Notes: generated from the letters alone by a model not told the origin. DNA of 26,901 nucleotides from Brachyspira pilosicoli (GCF_019402445.1 NZ_SRZM01000037.1:1-26901), one strand, 5' to 3'. Positions 1 to 8,080 are shown, counted from the stretch's first letter. Numbers and translations are program-made.

Positions 1-1
1 T

Positions 2-895
2 TTAATGCTTTTTGGTTATTTTCAAAAGATGGTGATAGCAGACAGAGCCTCTATATTAGTGGATACTGTATTTAACAGATATTATATTTATAATACAAGT
101 GAATTATTATTATCAGCATTGCTTTTTGCTGTACAGATATACTGCGATTTTGCAAGTTATTCGCTCATAGCAATAGGAACTGCTAAAATTATGGGAATAG
201 ATTTAATGGAGAATTTCAACACTCCTTATTTTGCAAGAAGCATAAAAGAGTTTTGGGGCAGGTGGCATATATCGTTGTCTACTTGGTTTAGGGATTATCT
301 ATATATACCTTTGGGCGGAAACAGATGTTCAAAGTTTAGAAGAAGCATAAATATATTAATAACTTTTTTAGTAAGCGGACTTTGGCACGGGGCTAATTTT
401 ACTTTTATAGCTTGGGGTGCTATTCATGGTGTATGCTATTTAATAGAAGATATTACATCAAAATTCAAAAATAATATTTTAAATAAGCTTAATGTAAAAG
501 TGAAAAGTTTTAGTTTTAAATTGCTTGAAGTGATTATTACATTTATAATAGTGGATTTGGCTTGGATATTTTTTAGAGCTGAAACTATACATGATGCTTT
601 TTACTATATACAGAGAATGTTTACTAAAATAGATTTATGGCGTATATTTGACGGTTCATTATATAAGCTTGGTTTAGACCGTTTTGAAATGAATATACTT
701 ATAATATCTTTGGTGGTTTTGTTTTTAGTTGATTTAATAAAATATATAAAGAAAGAAACAATTTATATGTTTTTGAAGAATCAATGTTTATATTTTAGAT
801 GGGCAGCAATATTTTTCTTATTATTTTTTATAATAATATATGGAAAATATGGAGCGGGTTTTGACCCTAAGCAATTTATATATTTCCAATTTTAG
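2..895 (+). CDS. MBOAT-family membrane O-acyltransferase (AlgI/DltB-like), 3' part only
   Basis: The reading frame is open to the left edge, so this is the C-terminal part of a longer gene; AlgI-like proteins are usually about 470-500 residues, so roughly 170-200 are missing. The ATG at position 5 is an internal Met. Visible family signatures, counted from that Met, are WGRWHIS (about 84-90) followed by the FRDYLYIPLGG segment, and SGLWHGA (about 124-130), whose His is the expected catalytic residue of MBOAT enzymes. Several hydrophobic segments fit a polytopic inner-membrane protein. Such proteins move acyl groups, often acetyl, across the membrane to an extracytoplasmic glycan. The SGNH-like protein two genes downstream is the usual kind of partner. 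The real substrate cannot be read from sequence. Family assignment is secure; the role in envelope glycan acylation is inference. Confidence 0.9.
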   Translation, partial: LMLFGYFQKMVIADRASILVDTVFNRYYIYNTSELLLSALLFAVQIYCDFASYSLIAIGTAKIMGIDLMENFNTPYFARSIKEFWGRWHISLSTWFRDYLYIPLGGNRCSKFRRSINILITFLVSGLWHGANFTFIAWGAIHGVCYLIEDITSKFKNNILNKLNVKVKSFSFKLLEVIITFIIVDLAWIFFRAETIHDAFYYIQRMFTKIDLWRIFDGSLYKLGLDRFEMNILIISLVVLFLVDLIKYIKKETIYMFLKNQCLYFRWAAIFFLLFFIIIYGKYGAGFDPKQFIYFQF

Positions 896-906
896 GAATT
901 ATAAAA

Positions 907-1662
907 ATGAGTGAAGTTAAAAAAAATTATTATGGCAGTCTTTGTACTGAAATGTATGAGATACTACATAAAAAAGCACCTGAAGATGAATTAAACTTTT
1001 ATTTATCTTATGCTGAAAAAGGTAAAAAGATTTTAGAGCCTTTATGCGGAAGCGGACGATTTTTTATTCCATTTATAGAAAGAGGGTTTGACATAATAGG
1101 AATAGATATGTCTAATGAAATGCTGCAAAAACTAAAATTAAAATTTCCTGATGCAAAGACAATTCATACTGATATTATGAAATATTCTCCGAAAGAGAAA
1201 TTTGATTATATATTTATTAGTTCAGGTTCAGTATCATTGTTTACAGATATTGATATTTGCAAACAAATCCTAACAAGAATAAAAAACTGGCTTTGTAAAA
1301 CGGGTAAATTTGTTTTTGCAGTTGATACAATAAAAAATAGATGTATAGATGATAATGATTATAATATTGCTGTATCTGTCAAAACAAAAGAAAATTTTGA
1401 AATAGTGCTTAAATCAAAAAATTATTATGAAGAACAAACTCAAACTCAATTCTCGCCGTCAATTTATGAGATGTATAATAATGCTGAATTGATTCAAAGT
1501 GAGTTTATGGATTTTCAGACGCACCTTTATAAATATGGTGAAATGGAGAAGTATTTAAAAGAAGTTGGATTTACTCAAGTTAAAACATTTTCTTCTTTTG
1601 AAAAGGAAATTGCAGTTAATGATAAATGTGATATGTTTTTATTTGAATGTAGTTTTTTATAA
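907..1662 (+). CDS. class I SAM-dependent methyltransferase
   Basis: A 251-residue soluble protein with a Rossmann-type SAM site: motif I is ILEPLCGSGRF (residues 42-52, with E44, G48 and G50), followed by the acidic strand end GIDMS (D67) expected to bind the SAM ribose, and a later acidic position in the HTDIMKY segment (about 87-93). This fits the Methyltransf_11/25-type fold; the substrate is unknown. It starts 11 nt after the MBOAT stop with an AGGA-like ribosome binding site, so it is probably co-transcribed. It lies between an acyltransferase and an SGNH-like protein, so it might act on the same glycan or on an intermediate, but small methyltransferases of this kind also modify small molecules. 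No signal peptide or membrane segment is visible. Fold confident, role unknown. Confidence 0.82.
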   Translation: MSEVKKNYYGSLCTEMYEILHKKAPEDELNFYLSYAEKGKKILEPLCGSGRFFIPFIERGFDIIGIDMSNEMLQKLKLKFPDAKTIHTDIMKYSPKEKFDYIFISSGSVSLFTDIDICKQILTRIKNWLCKTGKFVFAVDTIKNRCIDDNDYNIAVSVKTKENFEIVLKSKNYYEEQTQTQFSPSIYEMYNNAELIQSEFMDFQTHLYKYGEMEKYLKEVGFTQVKTFSSFEKEIAVNDKCDMFLFECSFL

Positions 1663-1723
1663 TTATTATAATGTAGTTGATTACTTGATAAATAATAAAA
1701 AAAATTAATAGGTTGTTTGTAAA

Positions 1724-3154
1724 ATGATAAAAAACACTATAAAAATTATTTGCTTTATAGCTATATTTATTACATTGCTTTGGTTTTCAAGCAGAGCATT
1801 AAGATTTAAAAATGAGAATGGTATATATCAAGGCGACAGTTTTTATGAACAGAAAACCAATTCTATAGATGTAATATTTTTGGGAAGCAGTCATGTGCAT
1901 TATAATGTTAATCCTGCCATACTTTATAATGAATATGGAATTGCGGCCTATAATTTCACCTCTGGAAGTCAGCCTATTTGGAGTACTTATCATTATTTAG
2001 TAGAAGTATTAAAATATCAGAAGCCTAAATTAATTGCATTAGAGTCTTATATTGTAGCGGCAAGCAGAACTAATGTTGTAGATTATCAGATAGTAGCAGC
2101 CACTTATGCATTAAAATGGTCAGAAAATAGAATAAACTCTCTCAAAATAACAGCAGCAGAAAGGTTTGATGAGTTTATTAACCCTATGTATAGATATCAT
2201 AACAGATACAAAGATTTAAAACCAGAAGATTTTGTGCCTTATGCAAATAATTATAATCATTATAAATATTTTAAAGGCTATTCATTTCATAATAAAACAT
2301 TTCCTGTAAAAAAGCCTAATATAAAAAATATTAAAGATAGTATGCCTTTGTTAGAGCAACAGGAAACTTATTACAGAAAAATATTGGAGTTAGCGAAAAC
2401 AAATAATATCCCTATTGTTGTGATAGCTTCTCCTTTTCCTATGACTGATGATGAGGCAATGCATTTTAATAGAGTGGGGAAAATTGCAAAAGAGTATGAT
2501 GTTCCTTTTATGAATTTCAATCATTATTATGATGATTATGATTTAGATTTTTGGAGGGATTATAATGACTCTGGGCATTTAAATTATAAGGGTGTTCAGA
2601 AATATACTTCTTTTTTGGGTAAATATTTAAAAGATAATTTTGATTTGCCAGATAGAAGAGGCGATACAAACTATTATACTTGGGAGAGAAATGCTTTATA
2701 TGAGTATAATAAAGTTTATGATATGGGTTTAAGGGATATAGATAATATTTATGATTATATAGAAAAAATCACTAATCTTAATGATTATATTATAGTTATA
2801 AATATGCTTGGTGAGTATTCCACTAATGATAATGTTGTAAAGAGTTTGTATTCCAATTTTAATATAACAAATGAAATGTATACTAATAATGCTTCTTATG
2901 TTATAGATAAAAATAAGCTTGTATTTTCTTCAATGGGTGAAACTAATTATATTTATCATAAAGAGCTTAATAAGTATAATGATTTAGCGATTGACAGCGG
3001 AAACAGAATACTTATAAGCAGGAGCAATTTAAGAGAGACAACTAATGGTGTAAATATAGTAGTTTATGATAATATCACTTCTGAAGTAGTTGATTATTTT
3101 GATTTGCCTTATACTAATGATTCTATAGCAGAAACAATAGAAAGAGATTATTAA
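1724..3154 (+). CDS. membrane-anchored SGNH/GDSL-like protein, probable glycan O-acylation partner
   Basis: 476 residues. An N-terminal hydrophobic segment (about 6-23) is a signal anchor, leaving most of the protein outside the inner membrane. The SGNH-like core begins with FLGSSHVHYNV (residues 52-61); the Ser of the GSS block (S55) is the likely nucleophile. The matching Asp-x-x-His lies at D282 and H285 in the DSGHLNYKG block. This arrangement is known from AlgJ/AlgX- and DltD-like proteins that work with MBOAT transporters, which agrees with the truncated MBOAT gene upstream. After about residue 310 there is an extra region of some 165 residues without SGNH motifs, with alternating hydrophobic strands that suggest a second beta-rich domain. 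The ribosome binding site is weak (AGGTTG). Whether it is a transferase or an esterase cannot be told from sequence. Confidence 0.78.
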   Translation: MIKNTIKIICFIAIFITLLWFSSRALRFKNENGIYQGDSFYEQKTNSIDVIFLGSSHVHYNVNPAILYNEYGIAAYNFTSGSQPIWSTYHYLVEVLKYQKPKLIALESYIVAASRTNVVDYQIVAATYALKWSENRINSLKITAAERFDEFINPMYRYHNRYKDLKPEDFVPYANNYNHYKYFKGYSFHNKTFPVKKPNIKNIKDSMPLLEQQETYYRKILELAKTNNIPIVVIASPFPMTDDEAMHFNRVGKIAKEYDVPFMNFNHYYDDYDLDFWRDYNDSGHLNYKGVQKYTSFLGKYLKDNFDLPDRRGDTNYYTWERNALYEYNKVYDMGLRDIDNIYDYIEKITNLNDYIIVINMLGEYSTNDNVVKSLYSNFNITNEMYTNNASYVIDKNKLVFSSMGETNYIYHKELNKYNDLAIDSGNRILISRSNLRETTNGVNIVVYDNITSEVVDYFDLPYTNDSIAETIERDY

Positions 3155-3205
3155 ATTTTTTCAAAAAAACTACAACATTTTAAAAAATATATTGTTATAT
3201 TATAT

Positions 3206-3230
3206 ATAATGTTATTCTAAGTAACATTAT
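3206..3230. promoter_or_regulatory. 9-bp perfect inverted repeat with overlapping -10-like box before the LRR array
   Basis: ATAATGTTA (3206-3214) and TAACATTAT (3222-3230) form a perfect inverted repeat around a 7-nt spacer, about 30 nt before the first LRR lipoprotein start. A TATAAT box (3205-3210) overlaps its left arm; I see no good -35 box 16-18 nt upstream. No T-run follows, so it is not a typical terminator for the gene before it. It could be an operator or a hairpin in the leader. The palindrome is seen directly; its function is inference. Confidence 0.33.
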
Positions 3231-3261
3231 GTAAAGTTTGAGTAAATATGAGAGGTTATGC

Positions 3262-4239
3262 ATGTATAAAAAAATTGTATTATTAGTGGTATTGTGTTTT
3301 TTATTTACAATTTCGTGTTCAAGTCCGAGTAATCCTAATAACGATAATAATGGAGATGGAGGCTCTACAGTACCACCGCCAATTACAACACCTACAGAAG
3401 AAGAATTGATTAAAAAATACGGTATAGATATAGGTCAGGCAGATGAAGAAATAAGCAAACAAATAGAGGCGAATTTAAAAGCCTATCATGATGAAATGGG
3501 TTCTTATAGAGTAATATTAACAGGAACTCCTAAAGATAGTTATAGTCAAAATAGCAATAAATCTTTATATATTTTAACTTTAGAAGCAGCATTAAAAGTT
3601 AGTTCTTCTATGAATATAGAGTTGGATATAAAAAATATTAATTTTCAAGATGGCTCTGTAAAAACCGGTATGTTCTCTGGAGAAGTTATTGAGAATTCGG
3701 AAAATGTAGTTATCAATTTTAGATTTCCAGAAAATAAGATAAAAACTATAGAAATGGACTCTTTTGATTGGGAGCATAATACGAAAGAAATAAGAATACC
3801 TGATTCTGTAATTACAATAGGTAATACAGCGTTTCAGTATTCAGCAAATATAGAAAAATTAATATTAGGCAATAGCATTGTATCAATAGGTGAGCAAGCT
3901 TTTATTGGTATAGAATATTTAAAAGAATTACTAATACCAGAATCTGTAACATCAATAGGAACTGGGGCATTTGCTCAAAGTGAATATGTAGAAAAAATAA
4001 CTATACCTGCTTCTGTGAAGTCAATAGGAAGTATGGCATTTGTAAGCTGTCCTAGTTTGACAACAGTTGTTTACAATGGTACTTCTCCAGATACTATACA
4101 AAATAATGATGCTTTTTTATATTGTGATAAACTTTCAAGCTTAATAGTGCCTAATGCTCCTGAAACAACTACTGAAGCCCTTAAAAGTAAATGGCAAAAC
4201 TTTTTGGGCGGTAAATTTACAGATGTAAGAAAAGAATAA
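3262..4239 (+). CDS. BspA-type leucine-rich-repeat lipoprotein, array member 1
   Basis: 325 residues from the ATG at 3262. An in-frame TTG lies 24 nt upstream, but 3262 matches the starts of the next three paralogues and has AGAGG 6 nt ahead. Signal peptide with lipidation Cys19 (FTISC, a loose spirochaetal lipobox). Then comes a short Ser/Pro/Asn/Asp/Gly linker with a proline cluster, a conserved block beginning KKYGIDIGQ, and BspA/LRR_5 repeats of about 23 residues with the signature IPDSVxxIGxxAF. The protein ends in a conserved WxNFLGGKFT cap. Such lipoproteins are expected on the outer surface or periplasmic face, where LRRs bind proteins or glycans; BspA relatives are adhesins. It is the first of five tandem paralogues and probably carries the operon promoter. 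Ligand unknown. Confidence 0.9.
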   Translation: MYKKIVLLVVLCFLFTISCSSPSNPNNDNNGDGGSTVPPPITTPTEEELIKKYGIDIGQADEEISKQIEANLKAYHDEMGSYRVILTGTPKDSYSQNSNKSLYILTLEAALKVSSSMNIELDIKNINFQDGSVKTGMFSGEVIENSENVVINFRFPENKIKTIEMDSFDWEHNTKEIRIPDSVITIGNTAFQYSANIEKLILGNSIVSIGEQAFIGIEYLKELLIPESVTSIGTGAFAQSEYVEKITIPASVKSIGSMAFVSCPSLTTVVYNGTSPDTIQNNDAFLYCDKLSSLIVPNAPETTTEALKSKWQNFLGGKFTDVRKE

Positions 4240-4258
4240 TAATTTTTTTGGAGAGTTT

Positions 4259-5233
4259 ATGTATAAAAAAATTGTATTATTATTATGTTTTTTAATAGCA
4301 ATTTCTTGTTCAAGCCCAAGCAGTCCGAATAGCGGAAGTGATGGAGATATAGTAAACGGAGGAGGCTCTGGAAGTGATGGTGGTAATTCTGGAAGCGGCG
4401 GCGATTCTGGAAATACGGGAGATGGAGGAAGTACAGATATACCTTGGACTGAAATAGCCCCGCCTTTGCCTGTTTTAGATGAAGAAGCAATAAAGTATGG
4501 AATAGACATTTCTCAAGAAGATACTGAAATATCTAAACAAATAGAAGAGAAATTGCAGGCATATTATAGTGATAAACAATCATATAAAGTAATATTTACA
4601 GGAACACCAAAAGCTGAATATATGCAGAAAAATTCTCTTACAAAGTTAGTAATAGAAGTTGCAGAAAGATTATATAAATTTAAAAGTATAAATATAGAAA
4701 TAGATATTAGCAATATTTATTTTAATGAGAGAAAAATAAAATATAAAATGTTTCAAGGATATTCTGGTTCTGGTTATTATACGATAACTTTTAAATTTCC
4801 AGAAAATATTATAAGAATTATAGAAAGAAATGCTTTTTATCTTATTAACAATTTTTTAAAAGAAATAACAATACCAGATTCTGTTATTGGTATTGGAGCT
4901 GCCGCTTTTCAGACAGATTACAAACTTGAAAAAGTAACATTTGGTGCTGACAGTAAACTTGAATATATAGGGGATTATGCTTTTTCTTATTGTCCAATAA
5001 GTGAAATAACTATACCTGCATCTGTTAATTATTTAGGTACAAAACCATTTGGAGATTCTATAACTACTGTTACTTATTTGGGAACAAAGCCTGATGCTAT
5101 AAAACATAATGGAGATGTATTTAAAGGTTATACTAGTATTCAAACTTTAATATTGCCAAATGTTCAAAATCCAAATTACGATGAATGGAAAAACTTTTTG
5201 GGCGGTAATTTTACTACAGTTAAACAAAGGTAA
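4259..5233 (+). CDS. BspA-type leucine-rich-repeat lipoprotein, array member 2
   Basis: 324 residues; starts 19 nt after member 1 with GGAGAG as ribosome binding site. Lipidation Cys17 (IAISC). It has the longest linker of the five: residues 24-60 are almost only Gly, Ser, Asp and Asn in degenerate SGSDG-like units, followed by a proline-containing piece. The conserved block then begins with KYGIDIS and contains SYKVIFTGTPK; LRR_5 repeats (IPDSV, IPASV, IGxxAF) follow, with the C-terminal WKNFLGGNFT cap. It most resembles member 4, sharing the VLDEEA segment just before KYGIDIS. The linker probably holds the binding domain away from the membrane. The LRR family is certain; surface location and adhesion are inference. 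Confidence 0.9.
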   Translation: MYKKIVLLLCFLIAISCSSPSSPNSGSDGDIVNGGGSGSDGGNSGSGGDSGNTGDGGSTDIPWTEIAPPLPVLDEEAIKYGIDISQEDTEISKQIEEKLQAYYSDKQSYKVIFTGTPKAEYMQKNSLTKLVIEVAERLYKFKSINIEIDISNIYFNERKIKYKMFQGYSGSGYYTITFKFPENIIRIIERNAFYLINNFLKEITIPDSVIGIGAAAFQTDYKLEKVTFGADSKLEYIGDYAFSYCPISEITIPASVNYLGTKPFGDSITTVTYLGTKPDAIKHNGDVFKGYTSIQTLILPNVQNPNYDEWKNFLGGNFTTVKQR

Positions 5234-5251
5234 TTTTATTTAGGATTAATA

Positions 5252-6124
5252 ATGTATAAAAAAATTGTATTAATAATATTTTCTTTTTTATTTGTAATAG
5301 CTTGTTCAAATCCAAATAGTCCAAATACAAATCAAACAGGTGATACAAATAAAGTTGAAACTGTTACGCCTCCTGGTGAATTAGAAAAGTATGGAATAGA
5401 TATTTCTCAAGATGATGATGTTATAGCTAGTCAATTAGAATCAAATTTAAAATTATATTTTGATGAAAAAGGAAGTTATAAGGTAATATTAAAAGGTATT
5501 CCAAAAGATTATGGTTTTAATTCTACAACGAAATCACTTGCATATTTAATTTTTAATGCTGCTAACACAGTTGGTGCTAATTCTGTAGATGTAGATATTA
5601 GTAATATTGATTTTAAAAATAATGCTGTAAGTAGTTTTATGTTTTTAGGAGGAGACCTTGTGAAAATACCTCTTAATTTTATATTTCCTATATATAAAAT
5701 TAAAACTATAGATTCTTATGCATTTTTCTTGTTGTATGCTATAAAAGAAATAAATATACCTAATTCTGTAAATACAATAGGTGCTTATGCTTTTCAAAGT
5801 TGTTTAAATTTAGAAAAAATAACATTTGGAGATAATTTAGAAACTATAAGAGATGGAGCATTTATATATTGTCAATCATTAAAAGAGTTAACTATACCAG
5901 CATCAGTAAAATCTATTGGTAATAATGCATTTGATAGTGCATCCTCTTTAACTACTGTTACATATTTAGGTAAAACTCCAGATGATATAATAACTAAAGG
6001 AAGCGGTATATTTGATAATTGTACTAGTCTTACAACGTTAATAGTTCCTAATGCTACAAATCCTAATGATGAGAAATGGAAAACTTTTTTAGGAGGAAAA
6101 TTCACTACAGTTAAACAGAAGTGA
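5252..6124 (+). CDS. BspA-type leucine-rich-repeat lipoprotein, array member 3
   Basis: 290 residues, the shortest of the array; starts 18 nt after member 2 with AGGA ahead of the ATG. Lipidation Cys18 (FVIAC). The linker is short, with Asn and Thr instead of the Gly/Ser run of member 2. The conserved block has KYGIDISQDD and SYKVILKGIPK, followed by the VDVDISNIDF strand that all five share in some form. The LRR_5 repeats are regular, with IPNSVNTIGAYAF, IPASVKSIGNNAF and a TTVTYLGKTPDDI turn. The C-terminal cap is WKTFLGGKFTTVKQ, nearly identical to member 2. It belongs to the same operon by spacing. Function as for the family: exposed protein or glycan binding, ligand unknown. Confidence 0.9.
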   Translation: MYKKIVLIIFSFLFVIACSNPNSPNTNQTGDTNKVETVTPPGELEKYGIDISQDDDVIASQLESNLKLYFDEKGSYKVILKGIPKDYGFNSTTKSLAYLIFNAANTVGANSVDVDISNIDFKNNAVSSFMFLGGDLVKIPLNFIFPIYKIKTIDSYAFFLLYAIKEINIPNSVNTIGAYAFQSCLNLEKITFGDNLETIRDGAFIYCQSLKELTIPASVKSIGNNAFDSASSLTTVTYLGKTPDDIITKGSGIFDNCTSLTTLIVPNATNPNDEKWKTFLGGKFTTVKQK

Positions 6125-6141
6125 TTTATTTTGGAGGATTT

Positions 6142-7107
6142 ATGTATAAAAAAATTGTATTATTATTATCTTTTTTATTTGCAGTGTCATGTTCTAGCCC
6201 AAATAATCCAGATAGCGGAAATAATGTAGACATAGGAAACGGCGGAGATTCAGGACAAACTGGCGGCTCTACAGTAACGCCCCCCGTTTTAGATGAAGAA
6301 GCACAAAAGTATGGTATAGATATTTCACAAGATGATGCAGAAATATCTAAACAAATAGAAGAAAAATTGCAAGAATATTATAATGAAAAATCTTCATATA
6401 AAGTAATATTTAAAGGTGTTCCTAAAAATTATATGCTAAAAGTAAACTCTTCTCTTGCAGCTTTAACTATAAAAGTAGCAGAAAAAATTAATGCTGATAA
6501 TATAACAATAGACACTAAAAATATTGATTTTCAAAACGGAACTATAACCGAAGGAATGTTTTCAAGCGGAGGAGTAAGCAAAAAAAGATTAAGCTTTGTA
6601 TTTCCAGATGATAAAATAAAAACTATAGGACAACGTTCATTTTTAAATTTAGATAATGTAGATTCACTAACAATACCTAATTCTGTTGTATCAATAGAAT
6701 ATAGGGCTTTTCAGGGTATTTATTCATTAAAAACTCTTGTATTAGATAATAAGCTGCAAACTATAGGAGATTATGCTTTTGTATATTTACAATCATTAAG
6801 AGAATTAATAATACCAGATTCTGTAATATCAATAGGAGAAAGTGCTTTTGCTAATTTTCATTTAGAAAAACTAACTATTTCAGCATCTGTAAAAGAAATA
6901 AAATCCTCGGCTTTTAATACTTCTCGTAATTTAAAGACGCTTATTTATTTAGGTACTTCTCCTAATGATATAAATTATCAAAGTGATTCATTCTTGTATT
7001 GCGATAATCTTACAATTTTAATACTTCCAAATGTTCCTAATCCAGATTATAATACTTGGAAGAACTTCTTAGGATGTAATTTTACTGAAGTCAAACAACA
7101 TGAATAA
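6142..7107 (+). CDS. BspA-type leucine-rich-repeat lipoprotein, array member 4
   Basis: 321 residues from the ATG at 6142. A GTG 21 nt upstream in the same frame overlaps the stop of member 3, but 6142 has GGAGGA just ahead and aligns with the paralogue starts. Lipidation Cys17 (FAVSC). The linker is Gly/Asn/Asp rich, then VLDEEA and KYGIDISQDD, as in member 2; these two are the closest pair by eye. The LRR_5 repeats include IPNSVVSIEYRAF and IPDSVISIGESAF. The C-terminal cap reads WKNFLGCNFT, with a Cys where the others have Gly or Trp. It starts 17 nt after member 3, which supports one transcript. Confidence 0.9.
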   Translation: MYKKIVLLLSFLFAVSCSSPNNPDSGNNVDIGNGGDSGQTGGSTVTPPVLDEEAQKYGIDISQDDAEISKQIEEKLQEYYNEKSSYKVIFKGVPKNYMLKVNSSLAALTIKVAEKINADNITIDTKNIDFQNGTITEGMFSSGGVSKKRLSFVFPDDKIKTIGQRSFLNLDNVDSLTIPNSVVSIEYRAFQGIYSLKTLVLDNKLQTIGDYAFVYLQSLRELIIPDSVISIGESAFANFHLEKLTISASVKEIKSSAFNTSRNLKTLIYLGTSPNDINYQSDSFLYCDNLTILILPNVPNPDYNTWKNFLGCNFTEVKQHE

Positions 7108-7122
7108 ATTGAGGGTGTATAT

Positions 7123-8064
7123 ATGCTTAAAAATATTATATCAATAGTATTATGTTTTTTAGTTGTAGTTTCTTGTTCTAATCCTATTAGTGCGGAAAAT
7201 AATAAACAAGAAGAAGATAATAATCAAAATATTATCCCTCCTGCTACAGAAGAAGAGATAAGAAAATATGGCGTAGATATTTCTCAAGATGATACTGCTA
7301 TAACTAAACAAATAGAAGAAAACTTGAAATTATATTTTCAAGAAAAAGGCATATATAAAGTAATACTTAAAGGAACAGCAAAAAGCTCATATTCTCAGGA
7401 TACTTCTCTTGCTTTTTTAGTTTACACAGTGGCTAAAAAACTTTATTTTAATAATATAATCATAGATATAAGCGGTATTGATTATAACGATAGCAGTATA
7501 AAAGGTTATATGTTTGCTGAAGGCATTGGTTCTCAAGAAGATGTAATATTTACTTTTGTATTTCCAGAAAATAAAATAACAGTTATAAAATCTTATGCTT
7601 TTCATATGTTATCTTCTTTGAGAGAACTAACAATGCCAAACTCTGTAACATCTATAGAAAAGGACGCTTTTTTGCAATGTACTAAATTGGAAAAATTAAC
7701 ATTAGGCAATTCTCTTAAAACAATAGGAGATAGTGCATTTCTTGGAGCGTCATCATTAAAAGAGCTAACAATACCAAACTCTGTAACTACTATAGAAGCT
7801 AGTGCTTTTGCAAATTCTGGATTAGTAACTTTAACTCTTCCAGCTTCTTTAACTACTATAGGAAATCTTTCATTTTCAGCATCATCATCTTTAACTACGC
7901 TCACTTATTTAGGAAAAACTCCAAATGATGTAACAACTGTAGGAAAAGATATATTTGTTGCTTGTACACAACTCAAAACTTTGAAAGTGCCTAATGCTTC
8001 AAATATTGATGATGAAAAATGGAAAACTTTTTTAGGCTGGGGTTTTCAAAGTGTTACAAGATGA
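7123..8064 (+). CDS. BspA-type leucine-rich-repeat lipoprotein, array member 5
   Basis: 313 residues, preceded by GAGGG. It is the most diverged member at its 5' end: it lacks the identical first 21 nt of the other four. Lipidation Cys18 (VVVSC). The linker is acidic and Asn/Gln rich without the Gly/Ser run. The conserved block has KYGVDISQDD and YKVILKGTAK. The LRR_5 repeats are the most regular in the array (MPNSVTSIEKDAF, IPNSVTTIEASAF, LPASLTTIG), and the cap is WKTFLGWGFQSV. It ends the array 83 nt before the next gene, with a weak terminator-like hairpin after it. Same probable surface-binding role as the other members; nothing shows a separate function. Confidence 0.9.
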   Translation: MLKNIISIVLCFLVVVSCSNPISAENNKQEEDNNQNIIPPATEEEIRKYGVDISQDDTAITKQIEENLKLYFQEKGIYKVILKGTAKSSYSQDTSLAFLVYTVAKKLYFNNIIIDISGIDYNDSSIKGYMFAEGIGSQEDVIFTFVFPENKITVIKSYAFHMLSSLRELTMPNSVTSIEKDAFLQCTKLEKLTLGNSLKTIGDSAFLGASSLKELTIPNSVTTIEASAFANSGLVTLTLPASLTTIGNLSFSASSSLTTLTYLGKTPNDVTTVGKDIFVACTQLKTLKVPNASNIDDEKWKTFLGWGFQSVTR

Positions 8065-8080
8065 TGATTTTATATTTTGC

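Noticed and set aside
1..895. Reading the MBOAT fragment as a naturally truncated gene starting at position 5
   Set aside because: The frame is open to the edge and the sequence begins in mid-family; the window boundary is the simple explanation.
3238..3261. TTG start for the first LRR lipoprotein
   Set aside because: It would put a charged stretch before the signal peptide; the paralogues all begin at the equivalent of 3262.
4141..4509. Pro/Ser-rich 122-codon minus-strand frame
   Set aside because: It is the complement of the Gly/Ser/Asp linker of LRR member 2 plus the end of member 1; the composition explains it and no start signal supports it.
3262..8064. Possible CRISPR-like or satellite repeat because of recurring motifs
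   Set aside because: The repeats are coding LRR units and paralogous genes, not short identical repeats with unique spacers.
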